Notes under the pieces: model-generated
Database searches by the model: none
Seen by the model: the letters and a program-made list of their open reading frames with translations, nothing else
What the model was told of the DNA's origin: nothing
Assembly (NCBI GenBank): GCA_004794655.1
Contig: SMMW01000575.1
Coordinates: 11,917,001 to 11,981,000, forward strand
Source: Marisa cornuarietis
Lineage: Eukaryota; Mollusca; Gastropoda; Architaenioglossa; Ampullariidae
DNA: 64,000 bases
Direction of reading: 5' to 3'
Made by a program: the position numbers and the translations under genes
Shown: positions 21,401 to 30,507 of the stretch, piece after piece
Position numbering within the stretch: the first letter of the stretch is position 1
How the letters are laid out: each line of letters begins with the position of its first letter

Positions 21401-23755
21401 GGATCACAGTTGATGGGCAGCCACTGTATTATAAAGTTGATGCCTCCAACATTCCGCAGTGAGTGCTGCATCTTGGGTTTTCTGTGGTTGCTTCCTGTGC
21501 TGGTAAATTATTGTGTATTCAAATTCTGGGTTTAGAGTACCTGAATTTGTTTTCATTGATTCCCCAAACCCCAGTTTAGAAAAGGCAACAAGTTTTTTTG
21601 GCATATTAAAGGTAGGATGAAAAATGTTTTTAAACAAAGTGGCCTCCATAAGAAAACCCTGCCATTGGAGAATATTTAATGTCATGAGAGAGAGAGAGAA
21701 TTGAGTGTATCTTTCATGCATGCATACCTGTGTGTTCTGTATGTTTGAATACAAAGAAAATGTTTCTATGTAGTATTGCATGCACCTGTACATGTTAAAA
21801 GCACCTTGAGCCCTGATGGCGCTGTGGAAAGATGCTAAATTAATACTTTATTATTATAATACATCTTTGAAAAGATTTGTATGTGTGTGTGTGTATTTTA
21901 AAATCCAGAAATCCATTAGGAAGGACTGGCTTGTGGGGTCGTGGCAAATTTTGGCGCTGGGGCCCCAACCACAAAATTGTAGCAGTCATCAGCCGCTGGC
22001 GACGAAAATACTCTGCAAATGGTCATCCTTTGGGTCACATGGTGGTTGATGGAAAGCGAGTGCTTGAGTTCATTGCTGTCAAGCATCCAGACTTTGGAGA
22101 GCTAACTCTTCCAGGAGTATGTTGACACTGTTGCTTGGCTGTTTTGTTTTTTTTTCATTTCCTTGCATCTTCTCAGATGTTAAGCTGACAGCACTAAAAG
22201 CAAGAAACGTGGGCACTTTAGGAAGAGAGAGAAAATTATCTCTAGCCTTGTTTTATAGTCTGAAAAGCACAAAACCAAGCACATGCTCTCATATGCCAAA
22301 CTACAGAGATTTGAGTGACATAAAAACTTTTCAACATTTATTTGACAGGGTTATTGATACAGTTCTGCAGCATTTCAGCCTGAATTTTTTTTTTCAAAGA
22401 CAATAGCCGGATGTTAGCACTGGTTACACCAAGTGGTGTTTTAAAGAGATGACAAGGTCATTAGTCAGCTGTCAGTTAGGTACACCTACGTTAGGGTAGT
22501 ACCAGTCATTAAACTCTGAAACATTCATTCTTTCTGCTTACTTTTAGGGTGACGTTTATGGTAGAACAACAGCCTACAGTGTCTTATGTGAGGAATTCCT
22601 TAAGAGTGTGTTTTTGGAGGAAGATGTGGAAGGCAGCCTTAAGTTGGATAAGGAGGACATGATTAGGGTAAGCACCTGGGTAAGAGAAGGACCTTTGTCC
22701 ATTAACACCTGTGACATTTCATGCAGTTCTTAAAGGTGAGCCTAGGTTTCACTATTACCAGCTGATCATCTAAGAATCTGTGGAAGCAGGAAATGATTAG
22801 TTCCTAGAAGTAGACAGGTTTAAATGTGTACATGAAGCCATACACCTCAGCTTGAATGAGTCATGTGTTTTTATTGTTTTGCTATTTTTACTTTTACTTA
22901 GTTGTCTTTATTGAAGCTTGCCACTGTGTAATTGACATACATTTTTTGCTTAAATCATCGTTTTTGATATTGTCAGAGAATGCTTAAGTTTGATGGGAAA
23001 AGACACTGTTCAACCTGCAGTCTAAAGAAGATAATTCTAGTGAGCATACAGGTCTTCTTAATAAAGTAAGCTTGCTTTTTACAGTTCTTTGCTCAGTTTG
23101 CTCGCTCATCCAAACCTTCTGATGGGGAGACAAGCCAGTCAAGTGGATTCACTTCATCCATTCTGTACAGAGGTTACATTGATAGCATACTTAACACTGA
23201 TAATGCTTGGCGAGAAGCTGAAGTATGGAACTTTCATTATAACGAGCAGGACATATTTGATGAAAAAATCAAAGAGGTAAGTAGGCTGGCAGGTAGTTTT
23301 TGAGGTTATGACTGATCTCATAGCACTCAGTGCCAGTTAAAGGTATCCAGGATTAGCAATGGAAAAGAAGTCTTGATTGTCAAACAAGTACAAGCATGTA
23401 TTGCTAGTTGTCTTTCTGTTATTCAGTAAGGTCTTCCATATTGAGGCTGCCTCAAAATGTGCTGAAAAAGACTTTTCTATCCCAGCAGAGTAAATCAGAA
23501 AAATGTTTCAAGACAGCTTCTTCAACCAGGAAAAATTAAAAAAAACAGTTAAGAAATCTGATGCTAAAAGTATTTATTTGTATTTCTTTTTTAATTGTAG
23601 ATTAAATGGGTCATCAGGTTTGTTTGTTGTTTTTTGTTTTTTTTTTAATATAGAGAGCAAAGGTATGGCGAGAAGTAACACCTTACATGCATCTTCATGG
23701 CAACCTGGATTCAATTGTCGTGATAGCAGCCCGTATTCATAATGCATATGTGTGA
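797..23755 (+). CDS. TRPM2: TRPM2-like cation channel with C-terminal NUDT9-like domain (3' two thirds of gene)
   Basis: Predicted member of the melastatin TRP channels, which pass cations across plasma or endolysosomal membranes; TRPM2 relatives are gated by ADP-ribose and Ca2+. I join 23 exons: 797-958, 1407-1588, 3188-3440, 5996-6083, 6991-7067, 7853-7870, 11959-12096, 13466-13609, 14167-14400, 15216-15390, 15800-15850, 16040-16054, 16640-16760, 17025-17247, 17825-17952, 18262-18401, 20225-20349, 20674-20768, 21255-21458, 21909-22116, 22548-22667, 23085-23276, 23654-23755. They total 3,195 nt in one frame with GT-AG borders and end in TGA. Visible order: last TRPM homology region (1-199), pre-S1/S1 (200-306), S2 (307-354), S3-S4 (355-432), S5-pore-S6 (433-552), TRP helix (553-600), coiled coil (670-716), NUDT9-like domain (about 735-1064). 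Human TRPM2 has 1,503 residues, so about 440 N-terminal residues lie left of the window. Pore, Ca2+ site and Nudix box are all unusual. The 18-nt exon 7853-7870 is the least certain. Confidence 0.93.
1838..3070 (-). mobile_element. CR1/L2-like LINE remnant, internally deleted
   Basis: The minus-strand reading contains KTCELDPIPSSLLVDCLDVLLPH, typical of the start of CR1-like reverse transcriptases, and a few residues later LGPILFVLYTSPL from the 'P-GS-LGP-LF-LY' motif. The palm between them, including the catalytic Asp region, is deleted. The C-terminal tail follows (AARLICRPSR, then IQSLHWLPV, then a stretch like the conserved SAWNELP), ending in a (TTA)n 3' tail at 1838-1860. It lies in the TRPM intron 1589-3187 and cannot be active. 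Confidence 0.8.
3441..5995 (+). other. TRPM intron with no recognised gene
   Basis: This 2.5-kb intron holds no convincing exon. The part at about 3490-4230 differs in base composition from its surroundings: a GC-richer patch near 3495-3530 and another at 4060-4200 whose minus strand is open for 70 codons (with YVLLEEDVVQGGRRAYPGM). It is probably a fragment of an unidentified repeat, but I cannot assign it. The rest is AT-rich with a short (GT)n run near 5150-5180. Confidence 0.4.
5996..13609 (+). CDS. TRPM2: TRPM2-like exons encoding S1-S2
   Basis: Exons 5996-6083, 6991-7067, 7853-7870, 11959-12096 and 13466-13609. The first encodes a hydrophobic pre-S1 helix (IFLSMFFILPMFVWISFLP). The exon at 11959 carries YLWSAPISKFWLYL, the TRPM 'F--AP---FW' lead-in to S1. 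The exon at 13466 encodes the end of S1 and S2. The 18-nt exon 7853-7870 (LKRLPK) has a good pyrimidine-rich acceptor and is phase-neutral, so the frame holds with or without it; it may be alternative. Aligned by eye on human TRPM2, the two S2 Ca2+-ligand positions are Leu and Thr rather than Glu and Gln. Confidence 0.85.
6754..6927. repeat. Tandem duplication, two copies of about 85-89 bp
   Basis: Copy 1 (6754-6838) and copy 2 (6839-6927) both run from TTAACTTTTGGTATTTTTCT to the segment CAGATAGCTCATCAAA. They differ by a 4-base insertion in copy 2 (CATGATCGATTTAG against CATGATTTAG) and a couple of substitutions. The low divergence points to a recent local duplication inside the intron 6084-6990, just upstream of the 6991 acceptor. 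Confidence 0.95.
7106..7165. repeat. Short LINE 3'-end-like fragment
   Basis: The segment ATATAGCACCATATCCCATG followed by GGCACTTTACAAAA resembles the segment at 14843-14895 (ATATAGTGCCATATCC, then GGCACTTTACAGAAA). Both look like the terminal stretch of one interspersed family. An (AAT)n run is present at 7541-7555 but is not directly attached. Confidence 0.4.
8220..8545. other. Unassigned GC-richer intronic segment, possible older insertion
   Basis: Base composition rises here against the flanking intron, and the segment includes AAGGCGAAACGTTCACAAGC near 8280, a GCGAAACGTT-type string often met in repeats. It abuts the LINE that follows. No coding signal or terminal repeats could be recognised. 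Confidence 0.3.
8550..10990 (+). mobile_element. 5'-truncated non-LTR retrotransposon (endonuclease end plus reverse transcriptase), broken
   Basis: The copy starts in the endonuclease domain (LTLANALYPHKKSRMATWHS then HNQIDYILLPRRFKSSI) and continues through the reverse transcriptase: YRTISLISHPSKVMLKVIQNR; AEQAGFIPCRSTVEQIF; DFKKAFDRVWHEGLW; then LRFADDIDLLAGTNKELQEL with the catalytic A-D-D; the thumb SSFKYLGATLSKDGS; and a C-terminal end near 10917. Breaks: a stop at 8974-8976, another near 9124, missing codons in the 'P--AELLK' motif, a stop at 9973-9975, loss of about ten codons including the RQGC-type motif near 10020, and a frameshift near 10600. The motifs resemble endonuclease-reverse transcriptase elements common in invertebrates, possibly RTE-like. 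It lies in the TRPM intron 7871-11958 and is dead. Confidence 0.9.
11226..11815 (-). mobile_element. Tc1/mariner-type element remnant with internal deletion
   Basis: The minus strand encodes a helix-turn-helix transposase N-terminus: TPQEKAQ, a stop, CVSWFIETK, then QTQRNYRTKYGKHPPSCQSI and HEWHKKFIETWTI, followed by a linker like KRSGR-RT. This matches the DUF4817-type N-terminus found in many invertebrate transposons. The DDE catalytic region is missing; a C-terminal tail follows at once (LQALEQNDK, then MRQKNLQYLLLILNYFHTF). The left border CAGGGTTTCCACAAGGTCTC (from 11228) looks like the family's terminal inverted repeat. No matching right repeat was found, so that end is lost or truncated. 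Confidence 0.75.
12097..13073 (+). other. TRPM intron segment without recognised features
   Basis: Two overlapping open frames of 69-77 codons on opposite strands (around 12722-12958) have no recognisable similarity and no splice context linking them to the gene. Nothing else is visible before the SINE. Confidence 0.3.
13074..13300 (+). mobile_element. tRNA-derived SINE, copy 1
   Basis: The head resembles a tRNA with Pol III boxes: an A-box-like GGTAGTGGTTAAAACACTTG (13081-13100) and a B-box GGTTCAGATCTC (about 13130). A body follows with CTCTGCATGTGACACCTGTT and a T-rich stretch. The head is nearly the same as that of the copy at 35388 (TTGTCACCACTGCAG in both), and the body start matches the copy at 17578 (CTCTGCATGTG). 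It lies in the TRPM intron 12097-13465. Confidence 0.75.
14167..17247 (+). CDS. TRPM2: TRPM2-like exons encoding S3-S6, pore and TRP helix
   Basis: Exons 14167-14400 (S3-S4 and linker, with the LGP--I motif after S4), 15216-15390 (S5 and pore helix), 15800-15850 and a 15-nt micro-exon 16040-16054 (pore turret), 16640-16760 (turret end and S6), 17025-17247 (TRP helix). S6 ends VIYAMFS, matching the family LLIAMF-, and the TRP region reads ELWKYQRHKVILDFEKRP followed by PPPLSLITH, very close to TRPM2/TRPM8. The pore loop reads AVFGVFLTDVSDLDG, where TRPM2/4/5 have an FGQIP-type filter. The S3 Ca2+-ligand positions align to Gln and Glu instead of Asn and Asp. Two turret cysteine pairs are possible. 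Confidence 0.9.
14820..14896 (-). repeat. LINE/SINE 3'-end fragment with (ATT)n tail
   Basis: (AATAATAAT) followed by ATATAGTGCCATATCC and CACGGCACTTTACAG. On the minus strand this ends in a short trinucleotide tail, as expected for the 3' end of a CR1/L2-like insertion. It is similar to 7106-7165. Confidence 0.5.
17578..17760 (+). mobile_element. tRNA-derived SINE, copy 2
   Basis: The best preserved tRNA-like head in the window: A-box TGGTGGCGCAACAGTTAGCG (17589-17608) and B-box GGGTTCAGCTCTC (about 17640-17652), spaced as in a Pol III promoter. The tRNA-unrelated body contains CTCTGCATGTGGCATCTGTT, shared with the copy at 13074. It sits in the TRPM intron 17248-17824. It is not a functional tRNA: no acceptor stem or anticodon arm closes. 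Confidence 0.75.
17825..18401 (+). CDS. TRPM2: TRPM2-like exons encoding the C-terminal coiled coil
   Basis: Exons 17825-17952 and 18262-18401. The first begins with a basic stretch and contains SVKDDFYWKTLINRFVENKE, equivalent to the WE-YLKENYL segment after the TRP helix. The second is rich in heptads (NRIREEVKQQQILGREL, then IMQLENQF) and fits the short tetramer-forming coiled coil of TRPM channels. The acceptor at 18262 follows GAGAAAG; the neighbouring AG three bases upstream would run into a stop, which fixes this choice. Confidence 0.88.
18890..19700 (-). mobile_element. Decayed CR1/L2-like LINE
   Basis: Read on the minus strand with several frameshifts: HDTAFLQILHELILSTDSGN, then LTAAFDTMNHTIFLTRFC (the AAFDT--H--L motif of CR1/L2 reverse transcriptases), and further fragments towards the 3' end, which finishes near an AT-rich stretch with ATAATAATT (about 18905). 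No continuous frame remains. It occupies much of the TRPM intron 18402-20224 and has the same orientation as the copy at 1838-3070. Confidence 0.65.
20225..23755 (+). CDS. TRPM2: NUDT9-homology domain of the TRPM2-like channel (Nudix box degenerate)
   Basis: Exons 20225-20349, 20674-20768, 21255-21458, 21909-22116, 22548-22667, 23085-23276 and 23654-23755. Anchors to NUDT9 and TRPM2: RRYPVFDKYVPWE, then VPYESYDPVVYTAP; NPLGRTGLWGRGKFWRWGPN; ISRWRR; LTLPGG; GYIDSILNTDNAW near the end. The domain ends 33 residues into the last exon. The Nudix signature (G-x5-E-x7-R-E-x2-E-E) is broken: after LPGG the aligned first Glu is Thr, and REFGEE is replaced by EEFLKS. Hydrolysis of ADP-ribose is therefore unlikely, while binding remains possible. 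There is an extra Ser-rich segment (KPSDGETSQSSGF) between the box and the GY-D motif. Confidence 0.92.
21150..21212. repeat. Imperfect tandem repeat, about 30-bp unit, two copies
   Basis: CCAAAACCATATAAGACATG and CCAACACCATATAAGACATA head two adjacent units, each followed by a GAGTGAT string. A third degraded ACACCATA-containing piece occurs just upstream (21105-21140). It lies in the intron before the 21255 exon. Confidence 0.7.
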
Positions 23756-24062
23756 CATTTTACATTATTAGACTTATTAGATAATTATACCCAGAATTTG
23801 TGTTATCCAGACTGACATGATAGACAGTGAAGGACTTTATGCCGTGTTAGATGTTTTTCTGGGTAACATTTTTATTCCAAAATGTGGATTTGAGTGTTAC
23901 AAATCTAAATTAGTCATAATGTTCTTACAAAATCTTGATATAGTTCTCATTCTTGTACAATTTTTTTATCTTGTCAACTTCATGTGCTATGCCCCAGTGT
24001 GAGAACTATTGTTTTTAACATGGTCCTGTTGGTCTTTTATTGTGGTGAATGTTTGTTCACAG

Positions 24063-24068
24063 AATAAA
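24063..24068 (+). terminator. Poly(A) signal AATAAA of the TRPM2-like gene
   Basis: The first canonical AATAAA after the TGA (23753-23755) lies 308 bases downstream, preceded by a T-rich and GT-rich stretch and followed by GT/T-rich sequence. It fits a short 3' untranslated region. Confidence 0.6.
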
Positions 24069-24089
24069 CTAAAAAGGTGATAGAATATT

Positions 24090-26741
24090 TGTGGGTTTGA
24101 TTTCATAATTTTTCTCCTTTAGCCATTATATGAAAAGAATACTTTTAAGATAGTTTGTCCCTTTTGGTCCTTAGCATGCAAATTTATCTGCGTGTATACT
24201 TCTGCATAATGATCTGAATGGATGAAAGAAAAGATTGCATACATGCACTTGCAAACATTTTCACTTCACTGCCTATAATTACTTTATCACAAAAAATATG
24301 TCAAGGAACATCTTTTATTGGCTGGATGTTATTATCATGAAGTTCTTTATTCAGTCTATTAAAACAGTCACAGAAACTACTATAATACATGCCAAAGATG
24401 ATGCAAAACATAGGCAGTTTGTTGCATTTAGTCAAAAACTGGTGCACAAATATGCAACACTCCCATCCAATTTTGAAGAGTGAGAAGTTAATGTAGCCCA
24501 TACATTAGTCTTACAAATAAGTATTTCATTCCAAAAAAAGATACTTAGTCATTCACCCAAAAACGTCTTTAAAAATGTCAAGACACCATGAAGTATATAG
24601 GGTCAATCATTGTCATTAACTGCTTTATACATCCTTAACTGACACTTCTCAACAGTTTTCTCATCTCTGGACAGATTGCTTCCTTCACATGGCTGGAGAG
24701 TACGAATGCCTCTAATTCCAAAAGTTAAGGAGACTAAAGACTTGGCCGCTGACAGTAAAACAGATGGTAAGGCAAAGGCTAAACTATACCCTGACAGGCA
24801 GATGGTCTGCAATAGTGACCCTTGATAAACATCCACTGACTGAATTGGAGAAGCAGGACTCATGTGGTTTCAAAATACATTCAGATTTAGTTCTTGTAGA
24901 CCTTATTTTCCTTTTCTCCCTTTGACACAGCATTATTGGTGATACAGTGAAAAGATGTTAAACAGGGGGAGGATCTTTTGTGTCCTCTTTTTTCCAAAAG
25001 GAGAAATGGATGTTTTTATGATAAGCACCATAAAGGTTACACTCACCTTCATTTAATAACCATCACACTTTGCCCCAAAATAAGAAGGGAAAAACAATAT
25101 ATAGAAGAGAACAAAAAAGAAAATAAACTTTAGTCGCAAAACATTTTGATAGGGTAAATAGTCTGAACAGTAACCAATCAAGCATGCATAATGTATCCTT
25201 TGATAATTTACATGTAAATCTTAAATACAATAGGACAGAATAAGATCTTGCATAAGCGCGTTAAGGAATGTCCCAACATTGTTTGAGTTACACATAATTT
25301 AAGTGGACGGAATGTTAAAAATATAAACATCTCAAATGTGTTGGTTAATATATCTAGAAACAGCTGTATGAAATTACATTAACATTTGTCATCTCACATA
25401 AAAATCTGTACCAAAAAACTTGCAGTCATTTATACATCAAAATAATAAAAATATTACATGAATCATTTTTAAAGACTTGTCTCACATATCATTTTCACCC
25501 CCCTCTCAAACTTGAGAAGTAAATACTTGCATATAAAATGTCATCAGCTATTAGCTGTTAGCTTCAAGCTGAAAGAGCATCAGCATAAAGGTTGTCATAG
25601 AAAAAAAAACTTCACAACAGTGAAATGCAGCTTGCATTTCTAAGCTGGATGCACCTTTACGTATGACTTCCATGCAGAAACAAGATAAATCCTTAAGCAT
25701 ATGCATGTTCCTCACTCCAAGTCCACTATTTCCATGGCATTACTATGAGACCGCTATCATGAAAAACTATTTATCACAGACAAGCTGATCACAATGGCCA
25801 TAGCTTTGCTTCTACTGTGAGACCTGAGGTAGTGTGCATTTCTGTTATTTTTAAATTATTAAAATTCTTTTTTTTATTTCAGGTAAATGTTCCACATAGT
25901 ATGGCAGCTTTCAGTATCAATGGCATTAACCAATATTTAAAGTGTGTAAATCCATATATGAAAAGAGAAAACACTAAATTATTATTAGAAAAACCCAGTG
26001 GTGTAATTATGGCAATACATGAGAATTGTTAGGATAATAATGCCAGAAACCTCACATTCTAGCACATAAGTACACTTTAAATACACTATTTTTACTTACT
26101 ATTTTCTAAGACAATTTACTAAGTTCAAGTTTTTTGCCTGCTGCAGGATTCTACAAAAGGTATGATGATTGGTTCAAATTTGACATCTTTAAGTGTCATG
26201 TACATATTTACTGAGCACGTCTTGTAATCCAGATCTGAGATGAATCTTAGCTTAGAATTTACTCACCATTAACTGAAACTGACTTTATAGACTTTATGAG
26301 AAGCCATGAGTTAATCCTAAGAGCATGAATTTTCCAAAACTGTTGGGTAGATGCCTCAAAGATGACAAATGACATTTTTTTTGGGGGGTGGATCCCAATA
26401 CATAGTGGCAAGCAAAAATTTGGAATAAATGTCAACAATATCTAATAACTATGTGTTTTTCCAAGCAGTGGTCGTACGGAATACACAAACAGAATACTGA
26501 AGGGTGGGAGGGGGATCAAAATCCACAGCAACTGGTAAGAGCATTTAAACTGGTCTACACAGCCGGAAAGGTGCTTCATTCAAATCAAAATGTTAATACC
26601 ATCACTATCCAGCAGAAGCACCCATCCATCATGCAAACAGCTAAAACCAGGTCATTCTACAGGTCGATGCTGCACGTCTCTCTAGGTCATGCGTTATATT
26701 AAAACAACAGCGAGCAAAAGTTACATGACAAATGGTATTGA
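24090..26741. other. Convergent 3' region between TRPM2-like and CEP135
   Basis: The two genes end tail to tail. This AT-rich stretch should hold the CEP135 3' untranslated region on the minus strand. A candidate minus-strand AATAAA is the TTTATT at 25873-25878, which would give a 3' UTR of about 0.9 kb. Open frames here (for example 24235-24483 plus, 24603-24863 minus) show no recognisable protein and are taken as chance. Confidence 0.45.
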
Positions 26742-29700
26742 TCACAGAACATCGTGGCCATAGGTTTTTGGCATGGTGTCTAGGTAATCGGAGTCAAGGT
26801 AGCTGCGGTCTGGGGAGCGCTGACGAACACTTGCAGCAAATGATGTGTTGGGACTGTTGCGATACCTATGAAGCAAGAGACCAACTGCATTCGCAAATTC
26901 AGATTTTATTCAAGTTAAAAGAAATTTTAAAATAGAGGTGAAATGGACACTCCCTAGCAATCTCCCATGCATACATTTAACACCTGTGTGTGAGTGTGTG
27001 CATTTTGCCGTAAACACACTCTGCCATTTAAGAGACAGATACAGGCAGAGCAAGACAACTTACCTAGGTGGAGGACTAAGAGACCTTGATCTTGAACGAG
27101 ATCGTGGAAGAGTCCGTTCGCGGCTCAGCGAGCGAGGTAGATGCTCTCCAGAGTATTCTGATAATGTTAAAGGTGGTGCAATGCCATTACGTCTTAGTTC
27201 TTGGACTGCTCGATCCCTACAAGGAAAATAGAACTGGCATAACCTCCACCATCTGTGGCATTTTCAGTGTTCTGCACATTTTAGTGGCATGAGCCTGCTA
27301 TGATCAGTCAATCTTACTACTGGTCTTAATTCCATGCAGCGATCATTTTCAAGAAATCTTTTCATTTCTTAAATTCTTCCTTTTTCATTTTGAGCATTTT
27401 GATATTCAGCAGAAGGGATGCTCTTTCACATTCTTGCCACAGATTGAAATGAAAGTAGTATTCACGATTTTGTGGATTATTTAGGATTTTACGAACTATG
27501 AAGGCTACATCTCAGGATAGACACAGAAGGAAACAAAAGTGTGCTATTCACTTAGAAGAAAATGGGGTGAGAGAGTAGGCATGGATGATAAAGTTAACAG
27601 ATAAAGTTCAAAGATATTTATCTCAAACACTAATAATACTACAGGTGGGTATGATCCTGTTCTTAGATTGGTTTGTTTGAGAGAACCTCCTCACCTTTCA
27701 AATTTTTCATTTGACAACTGCCGACGAAGCCGCTCTACATCTCCCTCGAGTTCAACATTGCGAGTCCTCAGTGAGGCAATTTCACGACTCTGGCTTTGAC
27801 TGTAATTGTAAGAACAATATATCTTTACCCTTCTGAGTCATCTCATGATAAAAAGTATACAAAAGCTTATTCCAACTTGTAAGGAGTACTAAATCTTCTG
27901 CATGCACAGCAAATCTGCAGCTGTTAATTTATAGCAGTGTCAAACTATTTCTATAAATGTAATGGTAATGTTGCTGTAAAACCCACTGAAGTTGCTAATC
28001 AGGTGACTGACTATCTGCCATCCTCTATCTTAGAGTCAGAAGTGGGTTTAAGAGACATGACAGGACAAAGGGAAAGATAAGGGTAGCCCCAAGACCTTAC
28101 TGTCAAGGTGTTAGAGCAGTCATTTATCTTTCCCTTTGCCTTTCCCTTCTAAACTCTCCAGTCGGGTACCCAGTCCACACCTGGATCAGCTAAAGGAAGC
28201 TTACATCACAAGTAATGAGCTGGCCATCGGATTCACACACTCGGCTATCTGTTGACCTAAAAATCAAGATGGCATTGTTTGAAAGCTAACAGCATCTTAA
28301 CAATGAGTAGCCTTACGTCTTGCTGTCATTAAGAGACAGGCGATCTTTCAGCATCTGAATCTCAGTGTTGCGTTCCTGGGATAGCAGCTGACCCTGGAAC
28401 TCTTTTTCACGGTTGGTCTGCAATAGTGCCTCAAGGTTTTTGACAGTGGCACGCTCCTGACTCAACTGACTTTGTAGCAGCTCACTTTCTTGTCGTAGAT
28501 CCTCCACCAAAGACTGCAACTTTAAAAGCAAGAGAATGTCTGATTAAACAAAAATAAACCCTACAATTTTGATGAAAGAGAATGGTTCTCTATGTGTATG
28601 TTTGTAGACAGGGAAAGGGGAGAAGGAAGTGAAAGAAAAAAAAAACCATGAAAGATCAGGTGAAGATGCAATCTGGTTCCTCATGAAAGGAACAGATGCA
28701 GGTTCCAAGCAAAAGGATGGTGTCCAATGATTAAAGGAGGATAAAGCAAACTTGATGGCAACAAATTCCAGGGTACCTGTTCTTTATCAAGGTGCATGGC
28801 AGTTAGTTTACGCTGCAGCTGCTCTTTCAGAGCATCCAGCTGTGCAGCATTCTCTCGGGCAGCAGTGTAGTCTGCACGCAAAACTGCCTTTTCATCTTCT
28901 GTCTGGCGAAGATTCTCCTCCAGTGTTGTGACAGAGCGTGTAAGGGAGACAACCTGCTGCTCATAGGACTGCTGGGCATGAACATGCTGTGAAGAAGGTA
29001 AAAGGTTAAATACGGCTACCAGAACCACACCAATACTTGCCAATGTCAGCAAGCACCTTACTAATCAAGCACATCTAATTTTCCACCAGGGGGTTGAATA
29101 TATTTATGTTGATGTTATGCAGATCACTTTTTGCACAGCTCGGTGCATACATTTGTGCATTCTCTTTAATAATAAAGTCTGTGTGCACCATATCGAATAA
29201 TTTTTATATAAGAAATGTTAGACCATTTTCAAAAAGAAATGCATCCATTGGCATAGGAACAGGAAGATGCTTAGTCAAAGATTTAAATTCTTCTGTATGC
29301 TCCCTTCTTTCAGAAAAAGATGGTGATAAAAAGGCACACAAGATGGCTCATACCAACAACCACAACTCTATAACTTTTGAAAACCTTGATTCCTCAGAAG
29401 AGTTTGTCAGCTCTTCCAAACTCTTCATCTCTAAATCCAAAACATTTTGCTGTTAATAAGCTGCAAACTTGTCACCTCTTCAATCTCTCGCTCCAAGTTG
29501 TCAATTTTGTCATGCATACGTCGCACTTCTGATTCTTTTGTCATTAACTCCAGCCGTAGATTGGAACCCTCACTCTCCAGCTGGTGAGATGTGGTCTGGT
29601 ATTGCTCAGCCTCCATGGACAGCTTCCGGTACTGGTCAAGAAGATCGGAACGCTCTTGCTCCTGTGCAGGGGGACAGCACTAATGAGCTGGACATTCCTG

Positions 29701-30507
29701 TTTTGTCTTAAGTAACCAGCAGTCATCCTCTTTATACTTTCATAAAGACTCATACATCATGCTATAAATCAACAGTTTGACTTAGGACTCCTGGTAATGA
29801 ACATCACTCTTTGAAGGATCTCTTATAGACTAGCAAAATTCACTAGTATAATTCAAAGGTAAGTATTGCCTTTGTGGCCAGCAGATCCTCCACTCGTCTG
29901 ACTTCCAGAATGTACTGCTGCACTTGAGTTTTAAGAATCTCACGCTCTTCAAGGGTATCCTGCAGCTCTCCATTCAGCTTCTGTTTTTCAGTTCATAAAG
30001 GGGAAAATGTTATGAAAACAGAGGAAAGGAAACACACCATTAACTGTCATCCTTCGCCTGGACATGCACACTGGTGAAGTAGGCTAAACTGCTTATTTGG
30101 CTATATACAGGCAATAAAGTTAGCTCACATTTGATTTGTCTCAACTAAAAATTTTGTTTAAAACATTATGATTAAAAGTGTAAAATTTTAAAGATGTATA
30201 ATGTTCTAATTAGCTCTGTTTTTTCCTCTCTCTCTCTCACAAAACTTCAATTCTCCCCACAATGAATAACAGCTTGAAGTTAAAAACAAAAGAATGCATG
30301 TCTCTCTTATTCTACTGATATTGCTAAAGGATTTGCACCTGATTTTCTTTGCTCATCACTGTCAAGTCATCTTGCAACCGTCGGTTTTCCCGCATAGCTA
30401 TGTCCCTGGAGCGACTTGTTTCCTGTAGATCTTCACTGGTACCATCAAGCTGTCGTCTGAGACTTTTCACTTCTCTGTCCTTTAAACTGAGGTTGTCATT
30501 AGCATGT
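26742..30507 (-). CDS. CEP135: CEP135 exons 17-24: C-terminal SAS-6-binding region and RS-rich tail
   Basis: Exon 17 contains LKDREVKSLRRQLDGTSEDL and SRSRDIAMRENRRLQDDL, the most conserved C-terminal block. Exons 18-22 run through LESEGSNLRLELM, LRQTEDEKAVLRADY and ATVKNLEALLQTNREKEF to SQSREIASLRTRN. The C-terminal region of human CEP135 binds SAS-6. Exon 23 ends with ELRRNGIAPPLTLSEYS and an Arg-Ser run (PRSRSRSRSLSPPPR). Exon 24 adds about 40 residues (YRNSPNTSFAASV to HDVL) longer than the human tail. Exon 18 ends at a GC donor. Confidence 0.95.

Noticed and set aside
21404..21793. 129-codon minus-strand open frame
   Set aside because: It overlaps a TRPM coding exon on the other strand and intron sequence; no similarity.
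26938..27292. Plus-strand open frames rich in Arg/Glu (around 27000-27290)
   Set aside because: They are the antisense of the CEP135 RS-rich exon.
28200..28256. Exon-like minus-strand segment with AG and GT borders between CEP135 exons 21 and 22
   Set aside because: Including it would break the frame; exon 21 (phase 2 end) joins exon 22 directly to give SKTQSQSRE, as in vertebrates.
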